From Burkholderiaceae bacterium (lineage in GTDB: Bacteria; Pseudomonadota; Gammaproteobacteria; Burkholderiales; Burkholderiaceae_C): a DNA stretch of 64,000 nucleotides. Under the pieces are notes generated by a model that was not told where the DNA came from, did no database searches, and was given only the letters and a program-made list of their open reading frames with translations. Both the position numbers and the translations under genes were made by a program. This document shows, piece after piece, positions 15,349-25,133 of this stretch. Each line of letters opens with the position of its first letter. The stretch's first letter is position 1. The stretch is taken from contig JAMLIQ010000004.1 of the NCBI GenBank assembly GCA_023954095.1, positions 43,144 to 107,143 of the forward strand, written 5' to 3'.

Positions 15349-16571
15349 AAAAGCTGCGGGTGTTCTACGAAGGCTGGGGCGAACGTTGGCCACTGGCCAC
15401 CCTGGCAGATGATGGCCGACACCTGCTGTTTGAATACAGCGCAGAGGCGCTTGCACAGGGGCTGGAGCTTTCGCCCAGGCACCTGGCCCTCAGGGCCCCA
15501 GCCTACGGCGGTTTTCCAGAGCACCAGATGCGCTTGCCGGGCCTGGTGGCCGATGCCCTGCCCGACGGCTGGGGACTGATGCTCATGGACCGGCTGTTTC
15601 GCAAAAGCGGGCATGCGCCAGCGGGGTTGTCGCCCCTGGAGCGCCTGGCGTTCATCGGCGCCCGGGCCATGGGCGCATTGACGTTCGAGCCCGCCGACCC
15701 GTGGGCCCTGTCTGGCGAGGATGTAAAGCTGTTGGAGCTGGCACAGCAGGCCCAGGCGGTGATTGCCGACAAGGACACCGAAGCGTTGAAAGCCCTGGCG
15801 CTGATGGGAGGCTCACCCCATGGGGCGCGGCCCAAGGTGCTGGTTTTTCACGACCCGCACACCGGTCACATGAGCAGCCAACCGTTTGCAGGCGCCGGGG
15901 CGTGGCTGGTCAAGTTCCAGGCGCAGGCGGAGCACAAAGAGGTCTGCGCCATCGAAAACCTCTACGCCGATTTGGCGCGCGCTTATGGGTTGGACATTCC
16001 GGCCACCCGTTACTTCGACCTGGACCCAAAGCTGGCGGGCTTTGGCATCGAACGCTTTGACGTCGAGCGCAGTATGCGTGTGCCTGTGCACACGCTGGCC
16101 GGCTTGTTGCACGCCAATTTCCGGGTGCCGTCGGCGGTGGACTACACCACCTTCCTCCGAGCCACCCGGTTTCTCACCCGCAGCCAGGCCGAGGTGAACA
16201 AGGCGTATGAGCGGGCGGTGTTCAACGTCATGTTCAACAACCGTGACGACCACGCCAAGAACATTTCATTCCGGCTGTCACGGGACCGGACCTGGCACCT
16301 CGCCCCGGCCTACGACCTGACCTACTGTGCAGGCCCCGGCGGCGAACACCAGATGGATGTCTGCGGCGAAGGGCGGTCCATCACACGCAGCCACATGATG
16401 GACCTGGCCAAGCAAGGGGATGTGCCCGTGGGATTTGCGCAGAACAGCTTGGAACGCGCCATCAGCCTGGTTGAAGAGCTTCCAACGATGGCGAAGAACC
16501 ATCCGATTCGTCAGACCACATTGCGCACCATCAGGTCAGCGGTCGAGGGCCATCGGGCGCGGCTTCGTTAA
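15345..16571 (+). CDS. hipA: HipA-type serine/threonine kinase toxin
   Basis: The 408-residue protein shows the HipA fold: an N-terminal region with GFPEHQMRLPGLVADALPDG, a middle segment GGSPHGARPKVLV, and the kinase active site NNRDDHAKNISF (residues 298-309), where D301 matches the catalytic aspartate of E. coli HipA. APAYDLT provides the metal-binding aspartate. HipA kinases phosphorylate glutamyl-tRNA synthetase or other targets, inhibit translation and promote dormancy. Catalytic motifs are intact, so the toxin looks functional. It overlaps hipB by 4 bp. A repeat element lies 69 bp downstream. Confidence 0.92.
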   Translation: MKKLRVFYEGWGERWPLATLADDGRHLLFEYSAEALAQGLELSPRHLALRAPAYGGFPEHQMRLPGLVADALPDGWGLMLMDRLFRKSGHAPAGLSPLERLAFIGARAMGALTFEPADPWALSGEDVKLLELAQQAQAVIADKDTEALKALALMGGSPHGARPKVLVFHDPHTGHMSSQPFAGAGAWLVKFQAQAEHKEVCAIENLYADLARAYGLDIPATRYFDLDPKLAGFGIERFDVERSMRVPVHTLAGLLHANFRVPSAVDYTTFLRATRFLTRSQAEVNKAYERAVFNVMFNNRDDHAKNISFRLSRDRTWHLAPAYDLTYCAGPGGEHQMDVCGEGRSITRSHMMDLAKQGDVPVGFAQNSLERAISLVEELPTMAKNHPIRQTTLRTIRSAVEGHRARLR

Positions 16572-16639
16572 GCGGTCTTGTTTTCCCGTCGGATGGGTGC
16601 CGCATCGCGCCTTTCCAAGGCAACGAATGCACGCCAGTT

Positions 16640-16705
16640 ACTATCAAATAGATAGCTTTTGACGCTTGCTGGATATGCCTTAGAGGTCAATTTTCTCAAA
16701 ATATC
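16640..16705. repeat. Interspersed repeat between hipA and ppsR
   Basis: The sequence CTATCAAATAGATAGCTTTT, GACGCTTGCTGGATATGCCT and TTCTCAAAATAT matches the flanks and left core of the repeat family; the right arm is degenerate. Confidence 0.5.
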
Positions 16706-16750
16706 CCAACCGGCCTCCATGCCCGTCCCGCCCCTGTCCCCCAGGGCAGA

Positions 16751-17575
16751 TCAATACACCAGCCGTTCCGGCCGGATCTCCTGCAGGATGGTGGTGGCAA
16801 TTTCCTCGATGGACTTGGTGGTGGATGACAGCCAGCGGATGCCCGAGCGCCGCATCATGGCCTCGGCCTCGGCGACCTCGTGGCGGCAGTTCTGCAGGCT
16901 GGCGTAGCGCGACTCGGGGCGGCGTTCGCTGCGGATTTCGGACAGGCGCTCGGGGCTGATGGTCAGGCCAAAAATCTTCTTGCGGTGCGGCACCAGCGCG
17001 GGCGGCAGCTCGCGGCGGTCAAAGTCTTCGGGGATCAGCGGGTAGTTGGCCGCCTTCAGGCCGTGCTGCATGGCCAGGTACAGGCTGGTGGGGGTTTTGC
17101 CGCTGCGGCTCACGCCCACCAGGATCACGTCGGCACCTGCCAGGTCATGGTTGGTCTGCCCGTCATCGTGGGCCAGGCTGAAGTTGATGGCTTCGATGCG
17201 GTCGTGGTATTCCTTGCTCTTGCTGATGTCCGAGAAGCGCCCCACGCGGTGGTGCGACTTGATGCCCAGTTCCACCTCCAGCGGGTGCACGAAGGTCCCA
17301 AACATGTCCAGCAGCATGCCGCCTTTGCAGCCTTCCTGGATGACCTTGAGCACTTCCATGTTCACCAGGGTGGTAAACACGATGCTCTTGCGTCCTTCCA
17401 CTTCGGCCGTGTGGTTGATCTGGCGCACCGCCTGGTGGGCCTTGTCCGCCGTGTCGATGAAGGGCAGGCGCACACGGCGCGGCGCCAGTTCGAATTGGGC
17501 CAGGATGGCATTGCCAAAGGTTTCGGCAGTGATGCCGGTGCCGTCGGAGACAAAAAACACGGTGCGAGTGTGCAT
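16751..17575 (-). CDS. ppsR: PEP synthase regulatory kinase/pyrophosphorylase (DUF299)
   Basis: The 274-residue protein opens [16 protein letters not shown] and has the nucleotide-binding loop GVSRSGKT at 154-161, both diagnostic of the DUF299 family. The proteobacterial member inactivates phosphoenolpyruvate synthetase by ADP-dependent phosphorylation of an active-site threonine and reactivates it by Pi-dependent phosphorolysis. It is divergent from ppsA across 193 bp, which confirms the partner. Confidence 0.95.
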   Translation of the reverse strand: MHTRTVFFVSDGTGITAETFGNAILAQFELAPRRVRLPFIDTADKAHQAVRQINHTAEVEGRKSIVFTTLVNMEVLKVIQEGCKGGMLLDMFGTFVHPLEVELGIKSHHRVGRFSDISKSKEYHDRIEAINFSLAHDDGQTNHDLAGADVILVGVSRSGKTPTSLYLAMQHGLKAANYPLIPEDFDRRELPPALVPHRKKIFGLTISPERLSEIRSERRPESRYASLQNCRHEVAEAEAMMRRSGIRWLSSTTKSIEEIATTILQEIRPERLVY

Positions 17576-17768
17576 GCGGGGCCTTAGGGGATACGTCAGC
17601 CCGTTGCCAGAAGCGCGGGCCTACAATTGCGCCCATTATCCAAATTCTGACCATGCGCGCCGTCGGCCCACAAGCACAACAACAATGCCGAGCCCCGCGC
17701 CTGGTTGCTCGCCCACTGCTCCTCCAGGGCATGGGCGCAGACCCGGTTTCAACTTCTGGAGCTTTCCC

Positions 17769-20159
17769 ATGTCTGCACTGTTCAACGCGACCGCCCTGGT
17801 CGTACCGTTTGAAAACCTGAGAATGACCGACGTCGAGTCGGTGGGCGGCAAGAATGCCTCTCTCGGCGAGATGATTTCGCAGTTGCCCGAGGGCGTGCGC
17901 GTGCCTACGGGCTTTGCCACCACGGCGCATGCCTTCCGCGCATTTCTGGCCCATGACGGCCTGGCCGACCGCATCAGCCAGAAGCTCGCCAGCCTCGATA
18001 CCGAGGATGTGCGCGCACTGGCCCAGGTGGGCGCCGAAATCCGTGCCATGGTGGAGGCCCAGCCTTTCCCCGCCGACCTGGAGCAGGCCATCCGCGAGGA
18101 GTTTGCGCGCCTCTCCGCAGGCAACCCCCATGCCAGTTTCGCTGTGCGCTCGTCGGCCACGGCCGAGGATCTGCCCGACGCATCCTTTGCCGGTCAGCAG
18201 GAAACCTTCTTGAATGTGCACGGCATCGAAGAGGTGCTGCACAAGATGAAGGAGGTGTTTGCCAGCCTCTACAACGACCGCGCCATCAGCTACCGCGTGC
18301 ACAAGGGCTTTGCGCACGATGTGGTGGCCCTGTCGGCCGGCGTGCAGCGCATGGTGCGTTCCGACCTGGGCGCGGCGGGTGTGATGTTCACCATCGATAC
18401 CGAGAGCGGATTCGAGGACGTGGTGTTCATCACGTCGAGCTACGGCCTGGGCGAGACGGTGGTGCAGGGCGCCGTGAACCCCGACGAGTTCTACGTGCAC
18501 AAGCCCATGCTCAAGGCGGGCAAGCAGGCGGTGATCCGCCGCAACCTGGGTTCCAAGCTGATCCAGATGGTGTTCTCCACCCCCGAGGAGAAGGCCGCCT
18601 CGGGCAAGCTCATCAAGACCACCGACGTGCCCGCCGAGCTGCGCAACCGTTACTCGCTCACCGACGCCGACGTGCAGCAACTGGCGCAGTACGCGCTGGT
18701 GATCGAGCAGCACTACGGCCGCCCCATGGACATCGAGTGGGGCAAGGACGGCGAAGACGGTCTGCTCTACATCCTGCAGGCGCGCCCCGAGACGGTGAAG
18801 AGCCAGGTGCAGGGCCAGGCCGAGCTGCGCTACAAGCTCAAGGGCACGGGCCCGGTGCTGGCCGAGGGCCGCGCCATTGGCCAGAAGATCGGCACCGGCC
18901 CGGTGCGCCTGGTGCACAACATTTCCGAGATGGACAAGGTGCAGCCCGGCGACGTGCTCGTCACCGACATGACCGACCCCAACTGGGAGCCCGTGATGAA
19001 GCGCGCCAGCGCCATCGTCACCAACCGGGGTGGGCGCACCTGCCACGCCGCCATCATCGCGCGCGAGCTGGGCATTCCTGCCGTGGTGGGCTGCGGCAAC
19101 GCCACCGACAAGCTGAGCGACGGCACCCTGGTCACCGTGAGCTGCGCCGAAGGCGACACCGGCCACATCTACGACGGCCTGCTGGAGACCGAGGTGACCG
19201 AGGTGCAGCGCGGCACCATGCCCCCCATCAAGACCAAGATCATGATGAACGTGGGCAACCCGCAGCTCGCCTTCGACTTCGCCCAGCTGCCCAACGAGGG
19301 CGTGGGCCTGGCGCGGCTGGAGTTCATCATCAACAACAACATCGGCGTGCACCCCAAGGCCATCCTGGACTACCCGGCGGTGGATGCCGACCTGAAGAAG
19401 GCGGTGGAATCCGTGGCGCGCGGCCATGCCTCGCCCCGCGCCTTCTACGTCGACAAGGTGGCCGAGGGCGTGGCCACCATCGCGGCGGCCTTCTGGCCCA
19501 AGCCGGTGATCGTGCGCCTGTCGGATTTCAAGTCCAATGAATACCGCAAGCTCATCGGCGGCAGCCGCTACGAGCCCGAGGAAGAAAACCCCATGCTGGG
19601 CTTCCGGGGCGCGGCGCGCTATGTGAGCGCGGACTTCGGCGAGGCCTTCGCCATGGAGTGCGAGGCGCTCAAGCGCGTGCGCAACGACATGGGCCTGACC
19701 AACGTGCAGGTGATGGTGCCCTTCGTTCGCACGCTGGGCCAGGCCGAGCGCGTCACGCAGCTGCTGGCGCAGCATGGCCTCAAGCGCGGCGAGAACGAGC
19801 TCAAGCTCATCATGATGTGCGAGATCCCGAGCAACGCCATCCTGGCCGAACGCTTCCTGGAATTCTTCGACGGCTTCTCCATCGGCTCGAACGACCTGAC
19901 CCAGCTCACCCTGGGCCTGGACCGCGACTCGGGCCTGGAGCTGCTGGCGCAGGACTTCGACGAGCGCGACCCGGCCGTCGAGGCGCTGATCCACCTGGCC
20001 ATCAAGGCCTGCCGCGCGCAGGGCAAGTACATCGGCATCTGCGGCCAGGGCCCCAGCGACCACCCCGACTTTGCCCAGTGGCTGGCCCAGGAAGGCATCA
20101 CGTCCATCTCGCTCAACCCGGACAGCGTGATCGCCACCTGGAAGCAGCTGGCGCTCTGA
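17769..20159 (+). CDS. ppsA: Phosphoenolpyruvate synthase
   Basis: The 796-residue enzyme converts pyruvate, ATP and water to PEP, AMP and phosphate in gluconeogenesis. The N-terminal ATP-binding domain starts [12 protein letters not shown] and includes [20 protein letters not shown]. The phosphohistidine domain has [15 protein letters not shown] with catalytic H426, and the C-terminal PEP-binding barrel ends with [14 protein letters not shown]. The ATG at 17769 gives the usual [17 protein letters not shown] start; the frame is open further upstream but without family similarity. PpsR, encoded divergently, is its regulator. Confidence 0.96.
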   Translation: MSALFNATALVVPFENLRMTDVESVGGKNASLGEMISQLPEGVRVPTGFATTAHAFRAFLAHDGLADRISQKLASLDTEDVRALAQVGAEIRAMVEAQPFPADLEQAIREEFARLSAGNPHASFAVRSSATAEDLPDASFAGQQETFLNVHGIEEVLHKMKEVFASLYNDRAISYRVHKGFAHDVVALSAGVQRMVRSDLGAAGVMFTIDTESGFEDVVFITSSYGLGETVVQGAVNPDEFYVHKPMLKAGKQAVIRRNLGSKLIQMVFSTPEEKAASGKLIKTTDVPAELRNRYSLTDADVQQLAQYALVIEQHYGRPMDIEWGKDGEDGLLYILQARPETVKSQVQGQAELRYKLKGTGPVLAEGRAIGQKIGTGPVRLVHNISEMDKVQPGDVLVTDMTDPNWEPVMKRASAIVTNRGGRTCHAAIIARELGIPAVVGCGNATDKLSDGTLVTVSCAEGDTGHIYDGLLETEVTEVQRGTMPPIKTKIMMNVGNPQLAFDFAQLPNEGVGLARLEFIINNNIGVHPKAILDYPAVDADLKKAVESVARGHASPRAFYVDKVAEGVATIAAAFWPKPVIVRLSDFKSNEYRKLIGGSRYEPEEENPMLGFRGAARYVSADFGEAFAMECEALKRVRNDMGLTNVQVMVPFVRTLGQAERVTQLLAQHGLKRGENELKLIMMCEIPSNAILAERFLEFFDGFSIGSNDLTQLTLGLDRDSGLELLAQDFDERDPAVEALIHLAIKACRAQGKYIGICGQGPSDHPDFAQWLAQEGITSISLNPDSVIATWKQLAL

Positions 20160-20201
20160 GCCTCGGACGCGTTCTTTATCCGGTGCCGCAGCCATAACAC
20201 C

Positions 20202-20537
20202 ATGATGCAGCAGCCACCGCCGTCCCACGAGGCCGAGATGGCGGGCCCGTTCCCGCCTGATCTGCACGATGTGCGGCATCTGCGGCTCAAGGCGGGCCTG
20301 CTGCTGCTGTGGGCGCTGGTGTCGTTCGTGGCGATGTACTTTGCCCGCGACCTGGAAGCCATCGTGGTCGGTGGCTGGCCCCTGGGGTTCTGGGTGGCGG
20401 CGCAAGGGGGCGTGCTGGTGTTCATTGCCATCGTCGTGGCCTATTGCTGGGCCATGAACCGCTTTGAACGGCAGGATGCCGCACAGGCCGAACGGATGTC
20501 GGCACCTTCGGCGCCACCATCCCGCCCCCATGGCTGA
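20202..20537 (+). CDS. DUF4212 small subunit of a sodium/solute symporter
   Basis: The 111-residue protein has two hydrophobic segments (about 32-51 and 62-86) and the DUF4212 pattern of a soluble N-terminus, LKAGLLLLWALVSFVAMYFA and a terminal NRFERQDA-like helix. Such proteins are encoded next to VC_2705-type symporters and are taken as their small partner. The gene overlaps the symporter start by 8 bp, supporting coupled translation. It lies 42 bp after ppsA and may be co-transcribed with it. Confidence 0.87.
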   Translation: MMQQPPPSHEAEMAGPFPPDLHDVRHLRLKAGLLLLWALVSFVAMYFARDLEAIVVGGWPLGFWVAAQGGVLVFIAIVVAYCWAMNRFERQDAAQAERMSAPSAPPSRPHG

Positions 20538-22623
20538 ATACGGCGCGGCGGGCGGCGACAAGGCCTACCTCTGGCGGCTGCACCGCATCCTGGCGATGTA
20601 TGTGCTGGGGGTGCTGGGTTTCCTGGTGCTGATGACCTGGGCGGAGGGCCGGGGCCTGTCGCGCCACTGGATCGGGCCCATCTTCCTTTTCCTCTCGGTC
20701 ATGGTGTATGCCGGTATCGGTGTCTATGGGCGCACCACCGACGCCGAGGAGTACTACGTGGCCGGGCGGCGGATTCCGCCCATGTACAACGGCATGGCGG
20801 CGGCGGCCGACTGGATGAGCGCGGCCTCGTTCATCAGTCTCTCGGGCGCGCTGTACCTGCAGGGCTTCTCGGGCACGCCGGGGCACGCCGGGGGGCTGGC
20901 CTACCTGCTGGGCTGGACGGGTGGTTTTTGCCTGGTGGCCATTCTGGTGGCACCGCATCTGCGGGCCATGGGCTTGTATACCGTGCCCGATTTCTTCCAG
21001 GTGCGTTTTGGCGGGCGCTGGCCCCGGGTGATTGCCGCGCTGGCTGCCGTGGTGTGCTCGTTCACCTATGTGGTGGCACAGATCTATGGCGTGGGCCTGA
21101 TCGCGTCGCGCCTGACCGGCGTGCAGTTCGAGATCGGCATCATGCTGGGCCTGGGCGGGGTGCTGCTGTGTTCCTTTCTGGGGGGCATGCGTGCCATCAC
21201 CTGGACGCAGGTGGCGCAGTACGTGGTGCTGCTGCTGGCCTTTCTGATTCCCGTATCGTGGCTGGCCTACAAGCAGCTCGGCAACCCGGTGGCACCCCTG
21301 GTGTATGGCACGCAGATCGGCAAGATTGCCGACATGGAGGCGGAACTGCTGGCTTCGTCGGCCGAATACCAGGTGGTGGCGGCGTACCTTGAACGGGCAC
21401 GCGACTATGAGGCCCGCCTGCAGAACGTGGACGTGGCGCTGGAGGATGAGCGCGTCGCCATCCGGGAAAGAATCCGCGTGCTGCGCGCCAAGAATGCCGA
21501 TGTCGGCCTGATCGTTGCCGCCAGCCGCGAGCTGGCCGCGCTGCCGCGCGACGCTGCGGCGGCGCGCGAGCGCTGGACCCGGCTGATGCAGGAGAACTAC
21601 GAGCGCGCGCAGCCGCTGGGGGGGCTGCCGCCCCACAGCCATGCGTATGCGGGCTACCCCGACGGCACCCCCGAGGAGCAGCAGGCCTACACCGAGTCGC
21701 GGCGCAATTTCCTGGCGCTCATGTTCTGCCTGATGGTGGGCACGGCCGGGCTGCCGCACCTGCTCATGCGCTACTACACCTCGCCCACCGTGGCCGGGGC
21801 GCGCGCTTCGGTGGCGTGGTCGCTGTTCTTCATTGCCCTGCTGTACCTCAGCGCACCGGCGCTGGCGGTGCTGGTGAAGTTCGAGGTGATGAACAACCTG
21901 GTGGGCAGCCATTTCGACGCCTTGCCGAACTGGATCGCGCAGTGGGCGCGGGTCGATGCATCGCTGTTGTCGATCGAAGACATGAACGGCGACGGCATCG
22001 TGCAGTTTGGCGAGATCCGCCTGGGCGCCGACCTCATCATGCTGGCCACGCCGGAACTGGGCGGCTTGCCCTATGTGGTGTCGGGCCTGGTGGCTGCCGG
22101 CGGGTTGGCGGCGGCCTTGTCCACCGCCGATGGCCTGTTGCTCACCATCAGCAACGCCCTGGTGCGCGACCTGTATTTTCAGGCCAGGCCGCGCAATGCC
22201 TCGCCCGAGCAGCGCGTGATACTGACCAAGTTCACGCTGCTGGCCGTGGCGCTGGCGGCGGCTTTTGTGGCTGCGCTCAAGCCGTCGGATATCTTGCCGC
22301 TGGTGTCGGCGTCGTTCTCACTGGCAGCCTCGGCGTTTGTGCCGGTGATGGTGCTGGGTATTTTCTGGCGCGGCACCACGCGCCAGGGCGCCGTGGCCGG
22401 AATGCTCTGCGGCCTGGGCCTGGCGGCCTATTACATGCTCTCGCACGTGCCCAGCCTGCGCGCCACTTTGCCGCACTGGCTGCTGGCCGACGGACTGTGG
22501 TTTGGTATCCAACCCATTTCGGCCGGGGTGTTTGGCGTGCCCGCCGGGCTGGTGTCGGCCGCGCTGGTGAGCTGGCTGACCCGGCCGCCGCCACTGCGGC
22601 CCCCGGTGCGCTTGGAGATGTAG
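20530..22623 (+). CDS. Sodium/solute symporter, VC_2705 subfamily
   Basis: The predicted 697-residue protein belongs to the SSS family (relatives transport acetate or other short carboxylates): DAEEYYVAGRRIPPMYNGMA, ADWMSAASFISLSG and AAALSTADGLLLTISNAL are conserved. The ATG at 20530 overlaps the DUF4212 gene. Two special features are visible. A hydrophilic insertion at about residues 260-390 is helical and charged. A 12-residue EF-hand-like loop at D484-E495 (DMNGDGIVQFGE) suggests calcium binding in an extramembrane loop. The substrate is not determined. Confidence 0.88.
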   Translation: MAEYGAAGGDKAYLWRLHRILAMYVLGVLGFLVLMTWAEGRGLSRHWIGPIFLFLSVMVYAGIGVYGRTTDAEEYYVAGRRIPPMYNGMAAAADWMSAASFISLSGALYLQGFSGTPGHAGGLAYLLGWTGGFCLVAILVAPHLRAMGLYTVPDFFQVRFGGRWPRVIAALAAVVCSFTYVVAQIYGVGLIASRLTGVQFEIGIMLGLGGVLLCSFLGGMRAITWTQVAQYVVLLLAFLIPVSWLAYKQLGNPVAPLVYGTQIGKIADMEAELLASSAEYQVVAAYLERARDYEARLQNVDVALEDERVAIRERIRVLRAKNADVGLIVAASRELAALPRDAAAARERWTRLMQENYERAQPLGGLPPHSHAYAGYPDGTPEEQQAYTESRRNFLALMFCLMVGTAGLPHLLMRYYTSPTVAGARASVAWSLFFIALLYLSAPALAVLVKFEVMNNLVGSHFDALPNWIAQWARVDASLLSIEDMNGDGIVQFGEIRLGADLIMLATPELGGLPYVVSGLVAAGGLAAALSTADGLLLTISNALVRDLYFQARPRNASPEQRVILTKFTLLAVALAAAFVAALKPSDILPLVSASFSLAASAFVPVMVLGIFWRGTTRQGAVAGMLCGLGLAAYYMLSHVPSLRATLPHWLLADGLWFGIQPISAGVFGVPAGLVSAALVSWLTRPPPLRPPVRLEM

Positions 22624-22624
22624 G

Positions 22625-22651
22625 CGGCAGGCCCAGGCGATGGGCCTGCCG
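22625..22651. terminator. Perfect hairpin after the symporter gene
   Basis: The arms CGGCAGGCCC (22625-22634) and GGGCCTGCCG (22642-22651) are perfectly complementary around a 7-base loop, directly after the symporter stop. No T-run follows, so it may stabilise the mRNA end or act with Rho instead of being a standard intrinsic terminator. Confidence 0.5.
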
Positions 22652-22782
22652 TTGCGCGGTATCCGCAGCCCTTGAAGTCGGCGTGGCCGAAGCCAGTGAC
22701 CGCCGCGCTGGCGGTGTTCCCCTTCCCGCATCGCGCAGCAAGGCGAGAGAAGGTGCGAAGCGCCACAGGGGGTGTATTTAGT

Positions 22783-23142
22783 TCAGCGCCCGGTCTTGAG
22801 CAGTTCCACGTCGAACTTCAGCGTGGCATTGGGCGGGATCACGCCACCGGCGCCGCGTGCGCCATAGCCCAGTGCTGCCGGGATGATCAGGGTGCGCTGG
22901 CCGCCGATTTTCATGCCCTGCACGCCTTCATCCCAGCCCTTGATGACCATGCCCGCGCCCAGGCCAAACACGAAGGGGTCATTGCGGTCGCGGCTGGAGT
23001 CGAACTTGGCGCCCTGCACGCCGTCGTTGTATAGCCAGCCGGTGTAGTGCACGGTGACCTGCTGGCCCTTGGTTGCCTCGGCGCCGTCGCCCACGGTGGT
23101 GTCTTCGTATTGCAGTCCGGATGCGGTGGTGGTGAATGCCAT
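22783..23142 (-). CDS. FKBP-type peptidyl-prolyl cis-trans isomerase
   Basis: The 119-residue protein is a single FKBP domain without signal peptide: VTVHYTGWLYNDGVQGAKFD, GAGMVIKGWDEGVQGMKIGG and AALGYGARGAGGVIPPNATL cover the active-site aromatic and Asp positions. It catalyses proline isomerisation in the cytoplasm. The start at 23142 has an AAGGAA ribosome site; the frame is open to 23292 but the extra residues are not part of the fold. A long repeat element sits in its upstream region. Confidence 0.93.
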   Translation of the reverse strand: MAFTTTASGLQYEDTTVGDGAEATKGQQVTVHYTGWLYNDGVQGAKFDSSRDRNDPFVFGLGAGMVIKGWDEGVQGMKIGGQRTLIIPAALGYGARGAGGVIPPNATLKFDVELLKTGR

Positions 23143-23160
23143 GGCGGGTTCCTTTTCGTT

Positions 23161-23229
23161 TGCTATAAAAACAATAGCTTCCAGCGCTTGATGGTATTGC
23201 GCTGGAAGCCAATTTCTTTCAAAAATATC
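23161..23229. repeat. Interspersed palindromic repeat upstream of the FKBP gene
   Basis: The arms GCTTCCAGCGC (23177-23187) and GCGCTGGAAGC (23199-23209) are perfectly complementary around 11 bases. They are flanked by TGCTATAAAAACAATA on the left and TTTCTTTCAAAAATAT on the right. Confidence 0.75.
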
Positions 23230-23254
23230 CCGGTCTCCGGGGTGGGGGTGTGGC

Positions 23255-23560
23255 TTATTTTTTGGTGCGGCCTGCGGCCCAGCGGTTGGCAAAGGCCTGT
23301 ACGTCGCTCAGCCGTTTGAGCAGGTCGCTGCCCGAGGCGGTGACGGCATAGCCATCGCTGCCATGGTCGATCAGGCCGACTTCACGCAGTTCCTTGATGC
23401 GGGTATTGAGCGTGTTGGGCGTGATGCCGCCGACGCTGTCCTGCAGCAGCCGGAAGGTTTGCGGGTGGCCATCGCGCAGTGCCCACAGCACGCGCAGGGC
23501 GTACCGGCACTCCAGCCGTTCGAACAATTGGAAAATGGCGATGTTTTCTTTGGAGCTCAT
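23255..23560 (-). CDS. HxlR-like winged-helix transcriptional regulator
   Basis: The 101-residue protein is a winged helix: LECRYALRVLWALRDGHPQT, FRLLQDSVGGITPNTLNTRI and KELREVGLIDH follow the HxlR pattern of helix 2, recognition helix and wing. Many HxlR regulators have an N-terminal redox cysteine; here the nearest is C18, inside the first helix. The target and signal are unknown. The FKBP gene lies downstream on the same strand, separated by a repeat. Confidence 0.8.
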   Translation of the reverse strand: MSSKENIAIFQLFERLECRYALRVLWALRDGHPQTFRLLQDSVGGITPNTLNTRIKELREVGLIDHGSDGYAVTASGSDLLKRLSDVQAFANRWAAGRTKK

Positions 23561-23640
23561 AGGGCTTCTCCTTGCGCATGACGGGATGGGGCGGCGGTAC
23601 GGGGTTCCAGGGCGCGTGACGCACTATAGCGCCGAACCAG

Positions 23641-23685
23641 ATTTGCTACAAGTTTAATAGCTCCAAACGCATACCAGAAGCGCGC
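23641..23685. repeat. Partial copy of the interspersed repeat
   Basis: ATTTGCTACAAGTTTAATAG followed by CTCCAAACGCATACCAGAAG resembles the left half of the repeat. The right half is missing. Confidence 0.4.
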
Positions 23686-23818
23686 GTGTGCGAGAAAAAC
23701 GCACAAGCCCCTCAAGTGTTGCAACTCCGCCACGGAATGCTCTGGCATCATCCGCGTGCCCGGTGCTGCGGGCGGGCCCGGCCTGCGGTGGGTGGCGGGC
23801 GCTTTTGAAGGAATTTCC

Positions 23819-25042
23819 ATGACAGCTTCTTCCCCTGCTGCGGCCCCAACGCCCGACCCGGCACTGCCGCTGAGCGGCCTGCGTGTGGTCGAGTTCTCGC
23901 ACATGGTCATGGGTCCCACCTGCGGCATGGTGCTGGGGGACCTGGGCGCCGAGGTCATCAAGGTCGAGCCCATCGAGGGCGACCGCACGCGCCACCTGCT
24001 GGGCGCCGGGGCGGGCTTCTTCCCCTTGTTCAACCGCAACAAGAAAAGCATCGCCATCGACCTGCGCCACCCCGAGGGCCAGGCCGCGGCGCGTCGGCTC
24101 GCGCTGTCGGCCGACGTGGTGCTGCAGAACTTCAAGCCGGGCGCGCTGGCGAAATACGGGCTGGACTACGCGAGCCTGAGCGCGGAGAACCCGCGTCTCA
24201 TCTACGTCAATCACACCGGCTTTCTGCCCGGCCCCTACGAGCACCGCACGGCGCTCGATGAAGTGGTGCAGATGATGGGCGGGCTGGCCTACATGACGGG
24301 CCGCCCGGGGGACCCGCTGCGCGCGGGCTCCAGCGTGAACGACATCATGGGCGGCATGTTTGGGGCCATTGGCGCCATGGCGGCGCTGATGCAGCGCGGC
24401 ATCACCGGGCGCGGGCAGGAGGTGGATTCCGCCCTGTTCGAGAACAACGTTTTCCTTGTCGGCCAGCACATGCTGCAGTACGCGGTCACCGGACAACCGG
24501 CGGCGCCCATGCCCGAGCGCATCTCCTCCTGGGGGCTGTACGACGTGTTCAGCGTCAAGGACGGGGAGCAGATTTTTCTGGCGGCGGTGAGCGATGCGCA
24601 GTGGGACACCTTCTGCGATGCTCTGGGTTTTGCCGACCTCAAGGCCGACCCGCGGCTGGCCACCAACAACGACCGCGTGCGCCAGCGCGCCACGATGCTG
24701 CCCGCGTTGCGCCAGCGCCTGGCCGGGCGCACGGCAGCGGAACTGTCTGCACTGTTCGAGCGCAATGGCCTGCCGTATGCCCCTATCGTGCGGCCCGAGC
24801 AGCTCTACGACGACCCGCACCTCAACGCCACGGGCGGCCTGGCCGACATCACCCTGCCCGACGGCGAGCGCGCCGGCCAGACGGCCCGCACCACGCTGTT
24901 CCCGCTGCGCATGGACGGCCAACGCCTGGGCGTGCGCCTGCAGCCGCCCCGGCGGGGCGAGCACACGCAGTCTTTGCTGGAAGGCCTGGGCTACACGCCC
25001 GAACAGGTGCAGGCGCTGCGCGACGGCGCGGCCGTGGCTTGA
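23819..25042 (+). CDS. CaiB/BaiF family (class III) CoA-transferase
   Basis: The 407-residue protein starts after a GAAGGAA box. Class III hallmarks are LSGLRVVEFSHMVMGPTCGM at the N-terminus, GDLGAEVIKVEP, and the region around SSVNDIMGGMFGAIGAMAAL, in which D175 is at the position of the catalytic aspartate that forms the acyl intermediate. The enzyme moves CoA between organic acids; the specific acids cannot be told from sequence. It stands alone, with a repeat downstream and no clear pathway partner. Confidence 0.92.
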   Translation: MTASSPAAAPTPDPALPLSGLRVVEFSHMVMGPTCGMVLGDLGAEVIKVEPIEGDRTRHLLGAGAGFFPLFNRNKKSIAIDLRHPEGQAAARRLALSADVVLQNFKPGALAKYGLDYASLSAENPRLIYVNHTGFLPGPYEHRTALDEVVQMMGGLAYMTGRPGDPLRAGSSVNDIMGGMFGAIGAMAALMQRGITGRGQEVDSALFENNVFLVGQHMLQYAVTGQPAAPMPERISSWGLYDVFSVKDGEQIFLAAVSDAQWDTFCDALGFADLKADPRLATNNDRVRQRATMLPALRQRLAGRTAAELSALFERNGLPYAPIVRPEQLYDDPHLNATGGLADITLPDGERAGQTARTTLFPLRMDGQRLGVRLQPPRRGEHTQSLLEGLGYTPEQVQALRDGAAVA

Positions 25043-25111
25043 TTTGCGGCATTTTTGGGCTATGGCGCTTGCCAGTCGGGCGCTGGATGCTATTGAGCTA
25101 ATAGCAATTCG
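25041..25111. repeat. Interspersed repeat after the CoA-transferase gene
   Basis: GATTTGCGGCATTTTTGGGC, TATGGCGCTTGCCAG, GGCGCTGGATGCTATTGAGC and TAATAGCAATTC follow the family order. It fills the gap between the convergent CoA-transferase and Tag-like genes. Confidence 0.5.
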
Positions 25112-25133
25112 GATGCGCCCACCCTGGGCTTGA

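Noticed and set aside
17604-17627. TTGCCA and TACAAT as a ppsA promoter
   Set aside because: The spacer would be only 12 bp, too short for sigma-70.
17163-20561. A 1132-codon open frame on the reverse strand opposite ppsA
   Set aside because: It is antisense to a fully conserved PpsA and its translation is His/Gly/Ala-rich with no family motif, as expected from GC-rich codon mirror frames.
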